NCBI GenBank assembly: GCA_021186555.1
Contig: JAJKFL010000012.1
Location: forward strand, 1,054,001-1,118,000
Origin: Reticulitermes speratus
Lineage: Eukaryota; Arthropoda; Insecta; Blattodea; Rhinotermitidae
DNA: 64,000 nt
Reading direction: 5' to 3'
Position numbers and translations under genes: made by a program
Notes under the pieces: model-generated
What the model was told of the DNA's origin: nothing
The model's input: only the letters and a program-made list of their open reading frames with translations
The model's database searches: none
Part shown: positions 46,901-61,900 of the stretch, in pieces
Position numbering within the stretch: position 1 is the first letter of the stretch
How the letters are laid out: each line of letters begins with the position of its first letter

Positions 46901-49900
46901 AAATTCCAGACGCTACTGTATATACAGATGGAGGTATACCTCCACACGTTTTTAACCTAAGAACTATATAGAGGAGGGCTAGCTTCACGTCCTGGACACT
47001 TTATAAAAAAGATCACCTGCTCGTAGGACCCCTTACACATCAGGATTTATGGGCCACAGAGGGAGCCCAAACATGGTGATCCTGCCTCTCAGATGTCTAG
47101 CCCACGGCCTATCACTGTAATGACTGCCAGCTCATAGGTAACTTACAAACGCAAAGCAGCAGCTTACTATTAAGTACTCACATTGTTTAGGGTGGCAACA
47201 CTGCTGCATGAAACGGCACTGCTGGGTGTGGGGCTGAGTGCTGAAATGAGACGCTGCCTTTTAGACAGAAGGTGTCTGTTGTTCGGCGCACTCCTCCCTT
47301 CCTCCTTCGTGACACTGCAACACAAACAGACTGTCAGTCCCATGATGCAGCATGTTGGAGTCGTGGAGAGACGAGGACAGAACGGGGTACCTGTGGTTCT
47401 GGGATGAATGTGGTGGCGTTGGTGATGGTGGTGGTGTTGGTGGCATCTTCTGGTTCACCTTGTCAGGGGTGAAGGTGGTGGATCGGCGCAAGGGGGCAGG
47501 GGACTCACGGGGGGTGCAGGGCACCGAGGCAACTGGTGGTTCGACATCCAACAACTGATCTGCGGCCAGCTGCTGCTCCTGGTGGCGACACGTGGTACTA
47601 CTGCCCTCTACCACCTCGCACTCCCTACGGTACACACGACAGTTGGTCTTGTGTTAGGTCACATATAGAGGAACCAGTCACATTACTGGGTCACACACGA
47701 AATGACACCAATCACTGATTTGGACTTTGTGGATCGACTGGAGCTCATGCAGGCAGAATAGTCATGCAGACAGTGACTTTACAAACTACAGTGCAGACTC
47801 AGACAGTGACTTTACAAACTACAGTGCAGACTCAGACAGTGACTTTACAAACTACAGTGCAGACTCAGACAGTGACTTTACAAACTACAGTGCAGAATCA
47901 GACAGTGACTCTTTACAAACTACAGTACAGACTCAGACAGTGACTTTACAAACTACAGTGCAGACTCAGACAGTGACTTTACAAACTACACTGCAGAATC
48001 AGACAGTGACTCTTTACAAACTACAGTACAGACTCAAGTTTGTGAACCTTGGCATTTGTGATTTCAACCTTTCATGAGCACCCATTTTAACACCACTGTT
48101 TCAAACTTTCGTGATCGGTTCTGACCAATCAGGATGGGATCACACGGCTGAGGTATCAGCTTCCCGCTCTCCTTATACTGTGCCAGTCACTCTCAGCTAA
48201 TTCAAGCTCTGTATTTCATTAAGCATGGCTGACTGCTTTCATTCTGTATGGAATTAGATCTTCCTTAAATTATTCAAAGCATTTTATGTTTGCAAAATAT
48301 GCTTGTATTCTATTAAAAATAAGCTTCCATGCTATTTATAATTTTGAGGATATTTAACATTTTTATTAATGGTATTACATAAGTTCTCAGAATCAAACAG
48401 GCATTTGACATTGAAAATGTATTCTGATAATCGTGACTGTTTGATCAGCCTTAATGAATCACAAACTTTAAGACTCTATTCTAGTGTAAGGTCAAACAGC
48501 ATTCACAGCAATGATTGTGAGGTCAAATAAAAAGCCACAGCAAGCATCGAGAGTTTAAATGTGATTTCATAGCAACAAATGTCAGGTTAAATATGAATCC
48601 ACAGCAAGAATTGTTAGGTCCATAACGAAAGCACGTGGCAGTCTGCTTGTGACACTGTTGGCGAGCACAGATGACACGTTGGCGACACAGAATGACACTG
48701 TTCTGTTAAACTGTACACATTGCATTGCTCAGAATACTGACAGGCCATGTTCTGACATTTGTAATTACAATGCAACAGCTACCGTCTGATCACTTATTTT
48801 GTCGCCATATTGAACTACAAAACTCACAGCTCAGAGTCCAGACCCTCGTCTTCTTCCTCATCTTCCTCGTCCCGTAATCTTGTATGGACAGCGGCACAAC
48901 CCGGTCGCAGCTTCTTGATGCTGATCACCTCACTCAGCAGAGTGGAGCGTGATGGAGCAGAGCCAAGTTCGCTGTCGAGTGACATCGCCAGCTGGTACTT
49001 CTTGTAGCGGAAGAGTGACTGAGCAGCAATCAGGCTGACACCAGCAGCACAACGGCCACAAACACCGCAGCAAGAACATGCACCAAGGAGAGCGTGGAAC
49101 TCTCTGCAGTCAGCACTGCCACTTTTTCCAGGGACAGGGACATGTTCCTGGGTGGAGGGGCTAGAACAGTAAGTAAAGTCAGGGTATGTGTACAGTTAGG
49201 ATAAAGCAGGGCTGGCCAACTGTTTCAAAGGGAATTCGAGGACTTTAATTATCATTATCACTCTGACTGATTGAGGAAAAAAGTAACATATTATTTCACT
49301 GAAGTATTCACTATCTGCCTGTGACTCAGGTCGATTAAATAACAGGAACCAAATTGCTGGACAAACTGAATTCCTACAATTAGCAGTATTATAACCAACA
49401 AATACACTTTTTGTATTTCTGTTACACTTTTACCCTACATCATGTTTCGGCTGTGGTCCAGAAATACAAAAAGTGCATTTGTTGGTTATAGTACTGCTAA
49501 TTGAATTAAAATACACGGTGAAAATAACTTGATTCCTACATATATATATTGAACAATACCGACAAATGCACTAATTTTTGTAGTATATACACTACACAAA
49601 TGCCCTACGTAGTTTTGGTCACAAGTGACCATCTTCAGGGGCTCAATAACACTGAGATTTACTTCACTACACTTCACTTGTTCATCCCACTGCACTGTTA
49701 ACTTGTACTGTCTTTCTTCATATCCACTTGGGGTAGGTATTGGTTGTCTTCCGTTTTTACTGGTAGCTGTGATGAGTTTGGTGTGTTGCCTTGGTCACGG
49801 TCTGTTTTGTACTCCGTTTTGCGTCGCTATATATTAGTGTTGACTTTACATAGTTCTCAAAGTTTACTTCACTACACTTCACTTGTTCATCCCACTGCAT

Positions 49901-52900
49901 TTGTCGGTATTTTTCAATATATATATTAACACAATGCACGGTGAACAAAAAATCAAGTTAGTTGAATTCCTACAGTTTGGGGGTTGGGGCTGATAACCAA
50001 CCCAGTAAAAAAAGCCCACATGGAGAATTCTCAATCAATGTTAGCTGCAAAGAGGAGCATAATTTAGGTGGCCAAGACGTGAAACATACTGCAGTACCAG
50101 AGAATGTGAGGTGTCATTACCTCTCTGCTCAGCCCGTGCAAGGAAACTGCCATGGCAGGAATACGGCACGTCATCTGAGAAGAAATCGAGGAGCATGTAG
50201 TTGGAAGTGGACGTGAAGGTACGAGATGTCATACGCCCTGACAGATGAGCCACGAGGGTTGCTGCCAACGAGTCGCCATCCCGCACTTTGAGCCACTGTC
50301 TTCCACATGGCAGTCGCAAGTGCACCACAGTCAGCTGTATCACTGACCCTGCATCAGCCTGAATAACACAATTTTACTGTCACAGACAAAATGTACAGGA
50401 CTGAAGTTCTGTCGGCCGTTTCACGTGGTGCAAACAATTGCGCACATCAAGGGGTGAACAGAGGCTGAGGGTGTTTGAGGATAGGGTGCTGAGGAAGGCA
50501 TTTGGGCCTAATGGGAAGAAGGGACAGGAAACTGGAGAAAAGTACATAATGAAGAGCTTCATGACTTGTACTTCTCACCAAATATTATTAGGGTGATCAG
50601 GTCAAGTACAGTGAGATGGATTTTGTGGGTTAATGTGAAGGTAAGAGGAAACTCGGAAGACCTAGACTTAAATGGGAGGATGAAATTAAAACGGATGTTA
50701 AAAAATTGGGCTGGGAGTGCGTAAACTGGATTAATATGACTCAGGATGGGGAAGAGGGGCTGGACTTTGTGAACAAGGTAATAAACCTTCATGTCCCACA
50801 GAATCAGAGAATTTCTTGTACAGGTGACGAAGTGTTAGCGTCTCACGAAGGACTCTGCAGCTGGTTAGATGATGCGATATTGTTCACCAAGTTCTGACAA
50901 CAGAACAATACGTGGCAGCAAGGGTCATGTTATTGAACAAAACACAGGGATTTTGAACCCTATAGGTCTATTCGAAAACGTTTACTTCAGAGGGACACTA
51001 CACACGACTGTAGGTGGAGCTGTTGAATGCACAATGTGTAACTGTTGGTCTGACACAGACATTTAGAGAAGTTCAAACCGCAGCTGTTGCTCAAATAGAT
51101 TTCAAGCTAAACTCTTGACAATGTTGAAGTCAGGTGACGTGACTGCTAACTGCCCATTTTATGCGTTCTTTTAGAAATAAAAAAATCACTCCTCATTGTA
51201 TGGTTAGGTTCACTGCATGTAGTACTCGGATACAGGGGCGTATGTGGGGGGGGGGGGGGGGCGGGCGAGTGGTGCGGCTGCCCCAGGCAGCAGGATCTAA
51301 GAAGAATCACAACGGCAGCAAAATTAATTCTTTAAATTAGAAAATTTGGGGTTCTGCACTCAAGAATTAATAATTTATTGACACAAATAACAGGAAATTC
51401 AATAAATAATTGTGATTTTTTAAAGTTCGTAGTCATTACGCACCCCGGACGCCAAAAAGCCCTAGATTAAGCCACTGCTCTGTAAACATGTCACCACGTC
51501 GCCGGTGCCAACAGCTGCATGCACAAATTACCTGCACGAGCCAGAAAGTCCTGCCAGGACAGCTGACTGTCGACGTAGCAAGTATCCTGGCCGGCTTGGC
51601 CACGCCCACGTGCACAACACAGCCGCAGCGGCAACCTGGACCCACCTCGGCCACGACCCCGGGGTGATCGGCAGGCAGGGATGACGATGGAGACAGCAAG
51701 CAGCTCCACGACTCTGATCCCTGACCACAGCGCTCCGTCTGAAGGGACGGTCCCTGCAACAGTCCCTGTGTTGCTGTAGCTGTTGGGCCCTTAACTGCAC
51801 AGTCACTGAGTCACTGCATTGAACTCCACTGCAATTCACAATCGCATCTTTACACCAAAACAGAAAATGTCTACTTCATACCGCAACTTTAATCGTCGTT
51901 ATTTCGTATCATATCAGATGAACACTTCCGTGCTAATTTAATTTCAACAAGGCAGGCAATGTACGTATAACGTAATATTGACGCGCGTTCACGTAACCAT
52001 TGTTGCCGTGGAAAGGCAATAAGTATTACAGATTCTGAGAATGTCTGTAGCCTTAGTTATCGAACATGTAAAGCGCATGCGCCGTATTATATTGTCACCT
52101 GTGGCCTGTCTGGCTGTACCATATTTTTAACATTATCTCATAAACGGCACGATTTGTGGGAAAAAGTTATGGAACATAAAATGTGTGTTTTGATTTTCTG
52201 TACAACTTTTGTCTGAAACATTTCTCATTCTAATAAGAATTTAGTGACATATTATCATAAATGTACATAGGTCTTCATGTAAAGTACCCGTTATTCTTGT
52301 CATATTTTAAGCATACTTGGATTTTCTGACATATTTACAAAAAATATTCAAATATTAAATTTCATGGAAATCCGTCTAGTGGAGGCCGAGTTGTTCCATG
52401 CGGGAGGACAGACAGACAAGACGAAGCTGATAGTCGCTTCTCGCAATGTTGCGAGCGCCTCTAACGACGCTACGCCGACATATCACAGCCGTGTACAGTG
52501 ACTGCACTGGTCCACAGATGGCAGCACATGCCTGCTTCTGACAGCAATGCCTTGCATATGGCGGTTGATTTGACTGCAACGGGCGATACACACGTTGACT
52601 CCTGGCCGGAACACGACCGGCATTAAGCTCTCGTGGTGTTACTCAGCCCCTACACACACGATCTGCCAAAATACCTCATACTGGGCCACGGTCGTTTCCT
52701 GCCACGTGCTTTTCAGTTCACTTTTCACTGTTCATCCTACCGTTTGCCGCTACATAGCCTAAGGCAGTGCTCTCAACATATGGCCCGCGCACTCCTGCCA
52801 GTTCGCGATATCATTTTCTCTTGCTATTACGTGTAAGTTAGAAGCAAAAATATTATATTGAATATTTACAGTATTGTACAAAATCTCTTTGTCTAGAACA

Positions 52901-55900
52901 ATGGTACAACACAGTGTAGATTCTGCTCAGTAGGACACAAGAATTGTTTTCTTTAAAAATGTCTACGCTTTGTCTTAATGTAATTCTGCTACACAAATCA
53001 TAGTTTCTACAACGAATTTTTACATGACTTAATAAGTTTTATAAGGGTATATATGTGTTTCGTCTTTGTAATTATTGGACATTTAAATGCTACAGCGAGT
53101 TGTCTTAGGGGGTCTGAGAGTTGCAATTTTGCTGGAAGTGTCCCTAAAATTAGTGAGACTTTCTAACGGGCCCGCGGTACCCAGAAGTTTGAGAAACACT
53201 GCTGTGACGTACACCGCGTGCGTCACGTTGCAAGTACACGTGCTCTAACTTATGCTACTGCTATTCCCTCCATGTCTGCTAAGTTTCCACCCCATCACTC
53301 CACTCACCTCACAGAACTTCGCGCCGTACCTGGGGGGCGGCGAGTCGCAGAACCTGAACCTGCTGCGTGTGCCGCCCCCACAAGAGGAGGTGCAATGCGT
53401 CCAGCCGCTCCAGGCACCCCACCCCCCGGAGTCAGACTCTGCAACACAGCGACACACTGCATGGACGACACGTTCATATACAGGGTGATTCAGGAGGAAA
53501 GCACAAAATTTTGGGAGGTGATAGTATCGGTCATTGTGAGCAAAATGTTTATATGAACATGTGTGAATGGTTACTGAGATAGAGCTGTTTGAATGTACAA
53601 ATATGTGTCTAATTGTGAATGGTTACTGAGATAGAGCTGTTTGAATGTACAAATATGTGTCTAATTGTGAATGGTTACTGAGATAGAGCTGTTTGAATGT
53701 ACAAATATGTGTCTAATTGTGAATGGTTACTGAGATAGAGCTGTTTGAATGTACAAATATGTGTCTAATTGTGAATGGTTACTGAGATAGAGCTGTTTGA
53801 ATGTACAAATATGTGTCTAATTGTGAATGGTTACTGAGATAGAGCTGTTTGAATGTACAAATATGTGTCTAATTGTGAATGGTTACTGAGATAGAGCTGT
53901 TTGAATGTACAAATATGTGTCTAATTGTGAATGGTTACTGAGATAGAGCTGTTTGAATGTACAAATATGTGTCTAATTGTGAATGGTTACTGAGATAGAG
54001 CTGTTTGAATATACAAATATGTGTCTAATTGTGAATGGTTACTGAGATAGAGCTGTTTGAATGTACAAATATGTGTCTAATTGTGAATGGTTACTGAGAT
54101 AGAGCTGTTTGAATGTACAAATATGTGTCTAATTGTGAATGGTTACTGAGATAGAGCTGTTTGAATAAACAAATATGTGTCTAATTGTGAATGGTTACTG
54201 AGATAGAGCTGTTTGAATGTACAAATATGTGTCTAATTGTGAATGGTTACTGAGATAGAGCTGTTTGAATATACAAATATGTGTCTAATTGTGAATGGTT
54301 ACTGAGATAAAGCTGTTTGAATGTACAAATATGTGTCTAATTGTGAATGGTTACTGAGATAGAGCTGTTTGAATGTACAAATATGTGTCTAATTGTGAAT
54401 GGTTACTGAGATAGAGCTGTTTGAATGTACAAATATGTGTCTAATTGTGAATGGTTACTGAGATAGAGCTGTTTGAATGTACAAATATGTGTCTAATTGT
54501 GAATGGTTACTGAGATAGAGCTGTTTGAATGTACAAATATGTGTCTAATTGTGAATGGTTACTGAGATAGAGCTGTTTGAATGTACAAATATGTGTCTAA
54601 TTGTGAATGGTTACTGAGATAGAGCTGTTTGAATGTACAAATATGTGTCTAATTGTGAATGGTTACTGAGATAGAGCTGTTTGAATGTACAAATATGTGT
54701 CTAATTGTGAATGGTTACTGAGATAGAGCTGTTTGAATGTACAAATATGTGTCTAATTGTGAATGGTTACTGAGATAGAGCTGTTTGAATGTACAAATAT
54801 GTGTCTAATTGTGAATGGTTACTGAGATAGAGCTGTTTGAATGTACAAATATGTGTCTAATTGTGAATGGTTACTGAGATAGAGCTGTTTGAATGTACAA
54901 ATTGTGTCTAATTGTGAATGGTTACTGAGATAGAGCTGTTTGAATGTACAAATATGTGTCTAATTGTGAATGGTTACTGAGATAAGCTGTTTGAATGTAC
55001 AAATATGTGTCTAATTGTGAATGGTTACTGAGATAGAGCTGTTTGAATGTGCAAATACAAAAGCAGTATGAATGGTGATATGGAAAAAAAAATTTACTTA
55101 CTGTTAATTTTATTTCAATTTTAAATTTAATTTAATGTTCAAATCACAAATTTGTTACAGCTCACAACAAATGTTACAAAATCCCACCGTCAACCTCAGT
55201 GCACTTCGCAACTCGTGTGCTAAGATCACGTGATGTTCGTCTCAGTTGATCTTCACGTGTCTTTATGCAGACAGCAGCACACAAAATGCCAGCCAGCAGT
55301 TCGTCTGTGTGTCCAGCTTTATTTTGTAAACTTCGCTCTTCATCCAACCGCACAAACAAAAATCTAACGCAGTTAGGTCTGCAGATTCAAACAGCTGTAT
55401 CTCGGTAACCGTTCAGAATCAGACACAAGTTCATATGAACTTTAGTTCTCACAATGACCGATACTGTCACCTCCCAAAATATTGCCACCCCCTGACTCAC
55501 CCTGTATACGCACAGACACACATTTGCTAGACGCACAGTAACGACGCTACAGCCAGCAGAACGAAGCAAGTCTGTGGGTCCGGCGGGAACAGTGCAACTG
55601 CGAGTTGTCATATAAAATAATGACCCTGTACTTCACGTGCGGTAAAAGCTCGTGTTATTACGTCACCACACAATCTGACAGCTCCATGTCATAATTAACA
55701 ATGATTCATGTTTTCTCCGGGCCCCTACAGACAGTACTCTAAAATAGGTCACGGCCACTTCATTGCCAACTCAGTGTCTCACTCACTGTACAGTCACAGT
55801 CACTGACAAACAAACAAAGACTAACAACCTGCAGTTCATTACGTGTGTGTAGAATGACCAGGGGCACGGGGGGTGCAGAGGTGCAGCACTGCGCACGCAC

Positions 55901-58900
55901 CGCCGAGCGTGCTACATGCGTGTCAGACACGCCCACAGTGCCTGAAGCTAAGCGTGTCTTGCCAACACAGTAAATGTTTTTGAAACAGGTATAACATTGA
56001 TAACCGACTGTCTTCTGGACTTTGTGCAACGTCCGGATCAAATATTAAAATATAATATAAAAATGACGACGTTTCGGAAGCTGGTTCGTCTTCCGTCTTC
56101 AGGTAAAAGGAGGGGAGACATCAGTTGGGTCCTTTAGACCAGCTGATATCAATTACCATTCCGTGTTCTTTGTCCGCTTTAAACCTGCAGTCGGCGTCTT
56201 TCCACTGCAAACTGCAATTTGCGTCGTTGAACACAGAAGCAACTATAATTTTGTACGGGTGTGAAACTTGGTCCCTTACACTGAGGGAGGAACATAGGCT
56301 GAGGGTGTTCGAGAATAGGGTGCTGAGGGGGATATTTGGGTCTAAGAGGGACGAGGTAACAGGGGAGTGGAGAAGACTACATAACGAGGAACTTTATGAT
56401 CTGTACTGATCACCAAATATAATTCGGGTGATAGTCAAGAAGAATGAGGTGGGCGGGGCATGTAGCACGTATGGGTGAGGGGAGAGGTGCATACAGGATT
56501 TTGGTGGGGAGACCTGAGGGAAGGAGACCACTTGGAAGACCCAGGCGTAGATGGAGGATAATATTAAAATGGATCTTCAAGAATTGGGATGGGGGGCATG
56601 GACTGGATTGATATGGCTCAGGATAGGGACAGGTGGCGGGCTGTTGTGAGTGCGGTAATGAACCTTCGGGTTCCATAAAATGTGGAGAATTTCTTGACTA
56701 GCTGACGACCTGTTAGCTTCTCAAGAAGGACTGTGCTCCAAGGAGTTAGTTAGTTAGTTAGAACACAGAAGGATGTTTGGCTGTAACTGTCCCCAGACGG
56801 CAGCACACGTCTTACACATCAACTACATCTCGTGGCGGAAGGCAGTACTACTCTACGTACGTAACACGATAAACTCTAATCACAAACAACGTGCCTCTAA
56901 TGTGCCAATCACGGCGTCACAGCAAACAAACCGGGCGCCAGCAAACTTACGAACTTTTAAAGATTAATTCACTTTAAAACAAATTATGTGACGCTGCCGC
57001 CTGCTATCGACTGGCAGCAGTCCCCGCTGTTGTGACATAAATAAGTAGGAGCCGTGAGCACAGAGGGCTCTGCGCTCTAAATGTGGGCGGACATAGAAGA
57101 ACGGGCAAAGACGCTGTTCAGCAGAGACTACAAATAGTTAGACAACAGTCACTGCTTTAATTTGTGATGGCAGACATATAAATACTGGCAGGAAAAGAGG
57201 ATTGTTTTGAAACTCGACAGCAGTGCTGACAGTAGATAAGGAGAAAAGAAAGTCCATCTACACCACTCTTGTAATCACTTCGAGAGCCATTAACACTTTT
57301 CGAGTTCGCTCAGTCAGCAGAAATATCTGTTCGATTGTTGACATAACACATCTTGGTGTCTTAACCCTCTAAAGTCCAGTGGTTACTATATGTACCACCA
57401 TGTTTAACATTCAGCATTTCTACATTCTCCCCACACAGTGTAATTATGTGTTTTGTATGGATCTCAGAACAAACAGCGATTATTTCACTGTACAGCATTA
57501 ACTGACTGGTTTGTATAACTGAGACGGAGTGTGTTTACTGCGCGGTACGGACTGTATTTATGTGTTTTGTGTGCATCTCAGAACAAACAGCGATTATTTC
57601 ACTGTACACATTAACTGACTGGTTTGTATAACTGAGACGGAGTGTGTTTACTGCGCGGTACGGACTGTATTTATGTGTTTGTGTGGATCTCAGAACAAAC
57701 AGCGATTATTTCACTGTACAACATTAACTGACTGGTTTGTATAACTGAGACGGAGTGTGTTTACTGCGCGGTACGGACTGTATTTATGTGTTTTGTGTGG
57801 ATCTCAGAACAAACAGCGATTATTTCACTGTACAACATTAACTGACTGGTTTGTATAACTGAGACGGAGTGTGTTTACTGCGCGGTACGGACTGTATTTA
57901 TGTGTTTTGTGTGGATCTCAAAACAAACAGCGATTATTTCACTGTACAACATTAACTGACTGGTTTGTATAACTGAGACGGAGTGTGTTTACTGCGCGGT
58001 ACGGACTGTATTTATGTGTTTTGTGTGGATCTCAGAACAAACAGCGATTATTTCACTGTACAACATTAACTGACTGGTTTGTATAACTGAGACGGAGTGT
58101 GTTTACTGCGCGGTACGGACTGTATTTATGTGTTTTGTGTGGATCTCAGAACAAACAGCGATTATTTCACTGTACAACATTAACTGACTGGTTTGTATAA
58201 CTGAGACGGAGTGTGTTTACTGCGCGGTACGGACTGTATTTATGTGTTTTGTGTGGATCTCAGAACAAACAGCGATTATTTCACTGTACAACATTAACTG
58301 ACTGGTTTGTATAACTGAGACGGAGTGTGTTTACTGCGCGGTACGGACTGTATTTATGTGTTTTGTGTGGATCTCAGAACAAACAGCGATTATTTCACTG
58401 TACAACATTAACTGACTGGTTTGTATAACTGAGACGGAGTGTGTTTACTGCGCGGTACGGACTGTATTTATGTGTTTTGTGTGGATCTCAGAACAAACAG
58501 CGATTATTTCACTGTACAGCATTAACTGACTGGTTTGTATAACTGAGACGGAGTGTGTTTACTGCGCGGTACGGACTGTATTTATGTGTTTTGTGTGGAT
58601 CTCAGAACAAACAGCGATTATTTCACTGTACAACATTAACTGACTGGTTTGTATAACCGAGACGGAGTGTGTTTACTGCGCGGTACGGACTGTATTTATG
58701 TGTTTTGTGTGGATCTCAGAACAAACAGCGATTATTTCACTGTACAACATTAACTGACTGGTTTGTATAACTGAGACGGAGTGTGTTTACTGCGCGGTAC
58801 GGACTGTATTTATGTGTTTTGTGTGGATCTCAGAACAAACAGCGATTATTTCACTGTACAACATTAACTGACTGGTTTGTATAACTGAGACGGAGTGTGT

Positions 58901-61900
58901 TTACTGCGCGGTACGGACTGTATTTATGTGTTTTGTGTGGATCTCAGAACAAACAGCGATTATTTCACTGTACAACATTAACTGACTGGTTTGTATAACT
59001 GAGACGGAGTGTGTTTACTGCGCGGTACGGACTGTATTTATGTGTTTTGTGTGGATCTCAGAACAAACAGCGATTATTTCACTGTACAGCATTAACTGAC
59101 TGGTTTGTATAACTGAGACGGAGTGTGTTTACTGCGCGGTACGGACTGTATTTATGTGTTTTGTGTGGATCTCAGAACAAACAGCGATTATTTCACTGTA
59201 CAACATTAACTGACTGGTTTGTATAACCGAGACGGAGTGTGTTTACTGCGCGGTACGGACTGTATTTATGTGTTTTGTGTGGATCTCAGAACAAACAGCG
59301 ATTATTTCACTGTACAACATTAACTGACTGGTTTGTATAACTGAGACGGAGTGTGTTTACTGCGCGGTACGGACTGTATTTATGTGTTTTGTGTGGATCT
59401 CAGAACAAACAGCGATTATTTCACTGTACAACATTAACTGACTGGTTTGTATAACCGAGACGGAGTGTGTTTACTGCGCGGTACGGACTGTATTTATGTG
59501 TTTTGTGTGGATCTCAGAACAAACAGCGATTATTTCACTGTACAACATTAACTGACTGGTTTGTATAACTGAGACGGAGTGTGTTTACTGCGCGGTACGG
59601 ACTGTATTTATGTGTTTTGTGTGGATCTCAGAACAAACAGCGATTATTTCACTGTACAACATTAACTGACTGGTTTGTATAACTGAGACGGAGTGTGTTT
59701 ACTGCGCGGTACGGACTGTATTTATGTGTTTTGTGTGGATCTCAGAACAAACAGCGATTATTTCACTGTACAACATTAACTGACTGGTTTGTATAACTGA
59801 GACGGAGTGTGTTTACTGCGCGGTACGGACTGTATTTATGTGTTTTGTGTGGATCTGAGAACAAACAGCGATTATTTCACTGTACAGCATTAACTGACTG
59901 GTTTGTATAACTGAGACGGAGTGTGTTTACTGCGCGGTACGGACTGTATTTATGTGTTTTGTGTGGATCTCAGAACAAACAGCGATTATTTCACTGTACA
60001 ACATTAACTGACTGGTTTGTATAACTGAGACGGAGTGTGTTTACTGCGCGGTACGGACTGTATTTATGTGTTTTGTGTGGATCTCAGAACAAACAGCGAT
60101 TATTTCACTGTACAACATTAACTGACTGGTTTGTATAACTGAGACGGAGTGTGTTTACTGCGCGGTACGGACTGTATTTATGTGTTTTGTGTGGATCTCA
60201 GAACAAACAGCCATTATTTCACTGTACAGCATTAACTGACTGGTTTGTATAACTGAGACGGAGTGTGTTTACTGCGCGGTACGGACTGTATTTATGTGTT
60301 TTGTGTGGATCTCAGAACAAACAGCGATTATTTCACTGTACAACATTAACTGACTGGTTTGTATAACTGAGACGGAGTGTGTTTACTGCGCGGTACGGAC
60401 TGTATTTATGTGTTTTGTGTGGATCTCAGAACAAACAGCGATTATTTCACTGTACAACATTAACTGACTGGTTTGTATAACGAGACGGAGTGTGTTTACT
60501 GCGCGGTACGGACTGTATTTATGTGTTTTGTGTGGATCTCAGAACAAACAGCGATTATTCACTGTACAACATTAACTGACTGGTTTGTATACTGAGACGG
60601 ATGTGTATTTACTGCGCGTACGGACTGTATTTATGTTTTGTGTGGATCTCAAACAAACAGCGATTATTTCACTGTACACATTAACTGACTGGTTTGTATA
60701 ACGAGACGGAGTGTGTTTACTGCGCGGTACGGACTGTAATCTATGTGTTTTGTGTGGATCTCGACAAACAGCGATTATTTCACTGTACAACATTAACTGA
60801 CTGTTTGTATAACTGAGACGGAGTGTGTTTACTGCGCGTACGGACGTATTATGTGTTTTGTGTGGATCTCAGAACAAACAGCGATATTTCACTGTACAAC
60901 ATAACTGACTGGTTTGTATAACGAGACGGATGTGTTTACTGCGCGGTACGACTGTATTTATGTGTTGTGTGGATCTCAGAACAAACAGCGATTATTCACT
61001 GTACAACATAACTGACTGGTTTGTATAACGAGACGGAGTGTGTTTACTGCGCGGTACGGACTGTATTTATGTGTTTTGTGTGGATCTCAGAACAAACAGC
61101 GATTATTTCACTGTACAACATTAACTGACTGGTTTGTATAACTGAGACGGAGTGTGTTTACTGCGCGGTACGGACTGTATTATGTGTTTGTGTGGATCTC
61201 AGAACAAACAGCGATTATTCACTGTACAACATTAACTGACTGGTTTGTATAACGAGACGGAGTGTGTTTACTGCGCGGTACGGACTGTATTTATGTGTTT
61301 TGTGTGGATCTCAGAACAAACAGCGATTATTTCACTGTACAACATTAACTGACTGGTTGTATAACTGAGACGGAGTGTGTTTACTGCGCGTACGGACTGT
61401 ATTTATGTGTTTTGTGTGGATCTCAGAACAAACAGCGATTATTTCACTGTACAACATTAACTGACTGGTTTGTATAACGAGACGGAGTGTGTTTACTGCG
61501 CGGTACGGACTGTATTTATGTGTTTTGTGTGGATCTCAGAACAAACAGCGATTATTTCACTGTACAACATTAACTGACTGGTTTGTATAACTGAGACGAG
61601 TGTGTTTACTGCCGGTACGGACTGTATTTATTGTTGTGTGGATCTCAGAACAAACAGCGATTATTTCACTGTACAACATAACTGACTGGTTTGTATAACG
61701 AGACGGAGTGTGTTTACTGCGCGGTACGGACTGATTTATGTGTTTTGTGTGGATCTCAGAACAAACACGATTATTTCACTGTACAACATTAACTGACTGG
61801 TTTGTAACTGAGACGAGTGTGTTTACTGCGCGTACGACTGTATTTATGTTTTTGTGTGATCTCAGAACAAACAGCGATTATTTCACTGTACAACATAACT

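Noticed and set aside
3596..52083. NRF-1-like TGCGCATGCGC motifs as promoters
   Set aside because: They occur at several unrelated places, including inside a dispersed repeat and a microsatellite, with no adjacent gene start.
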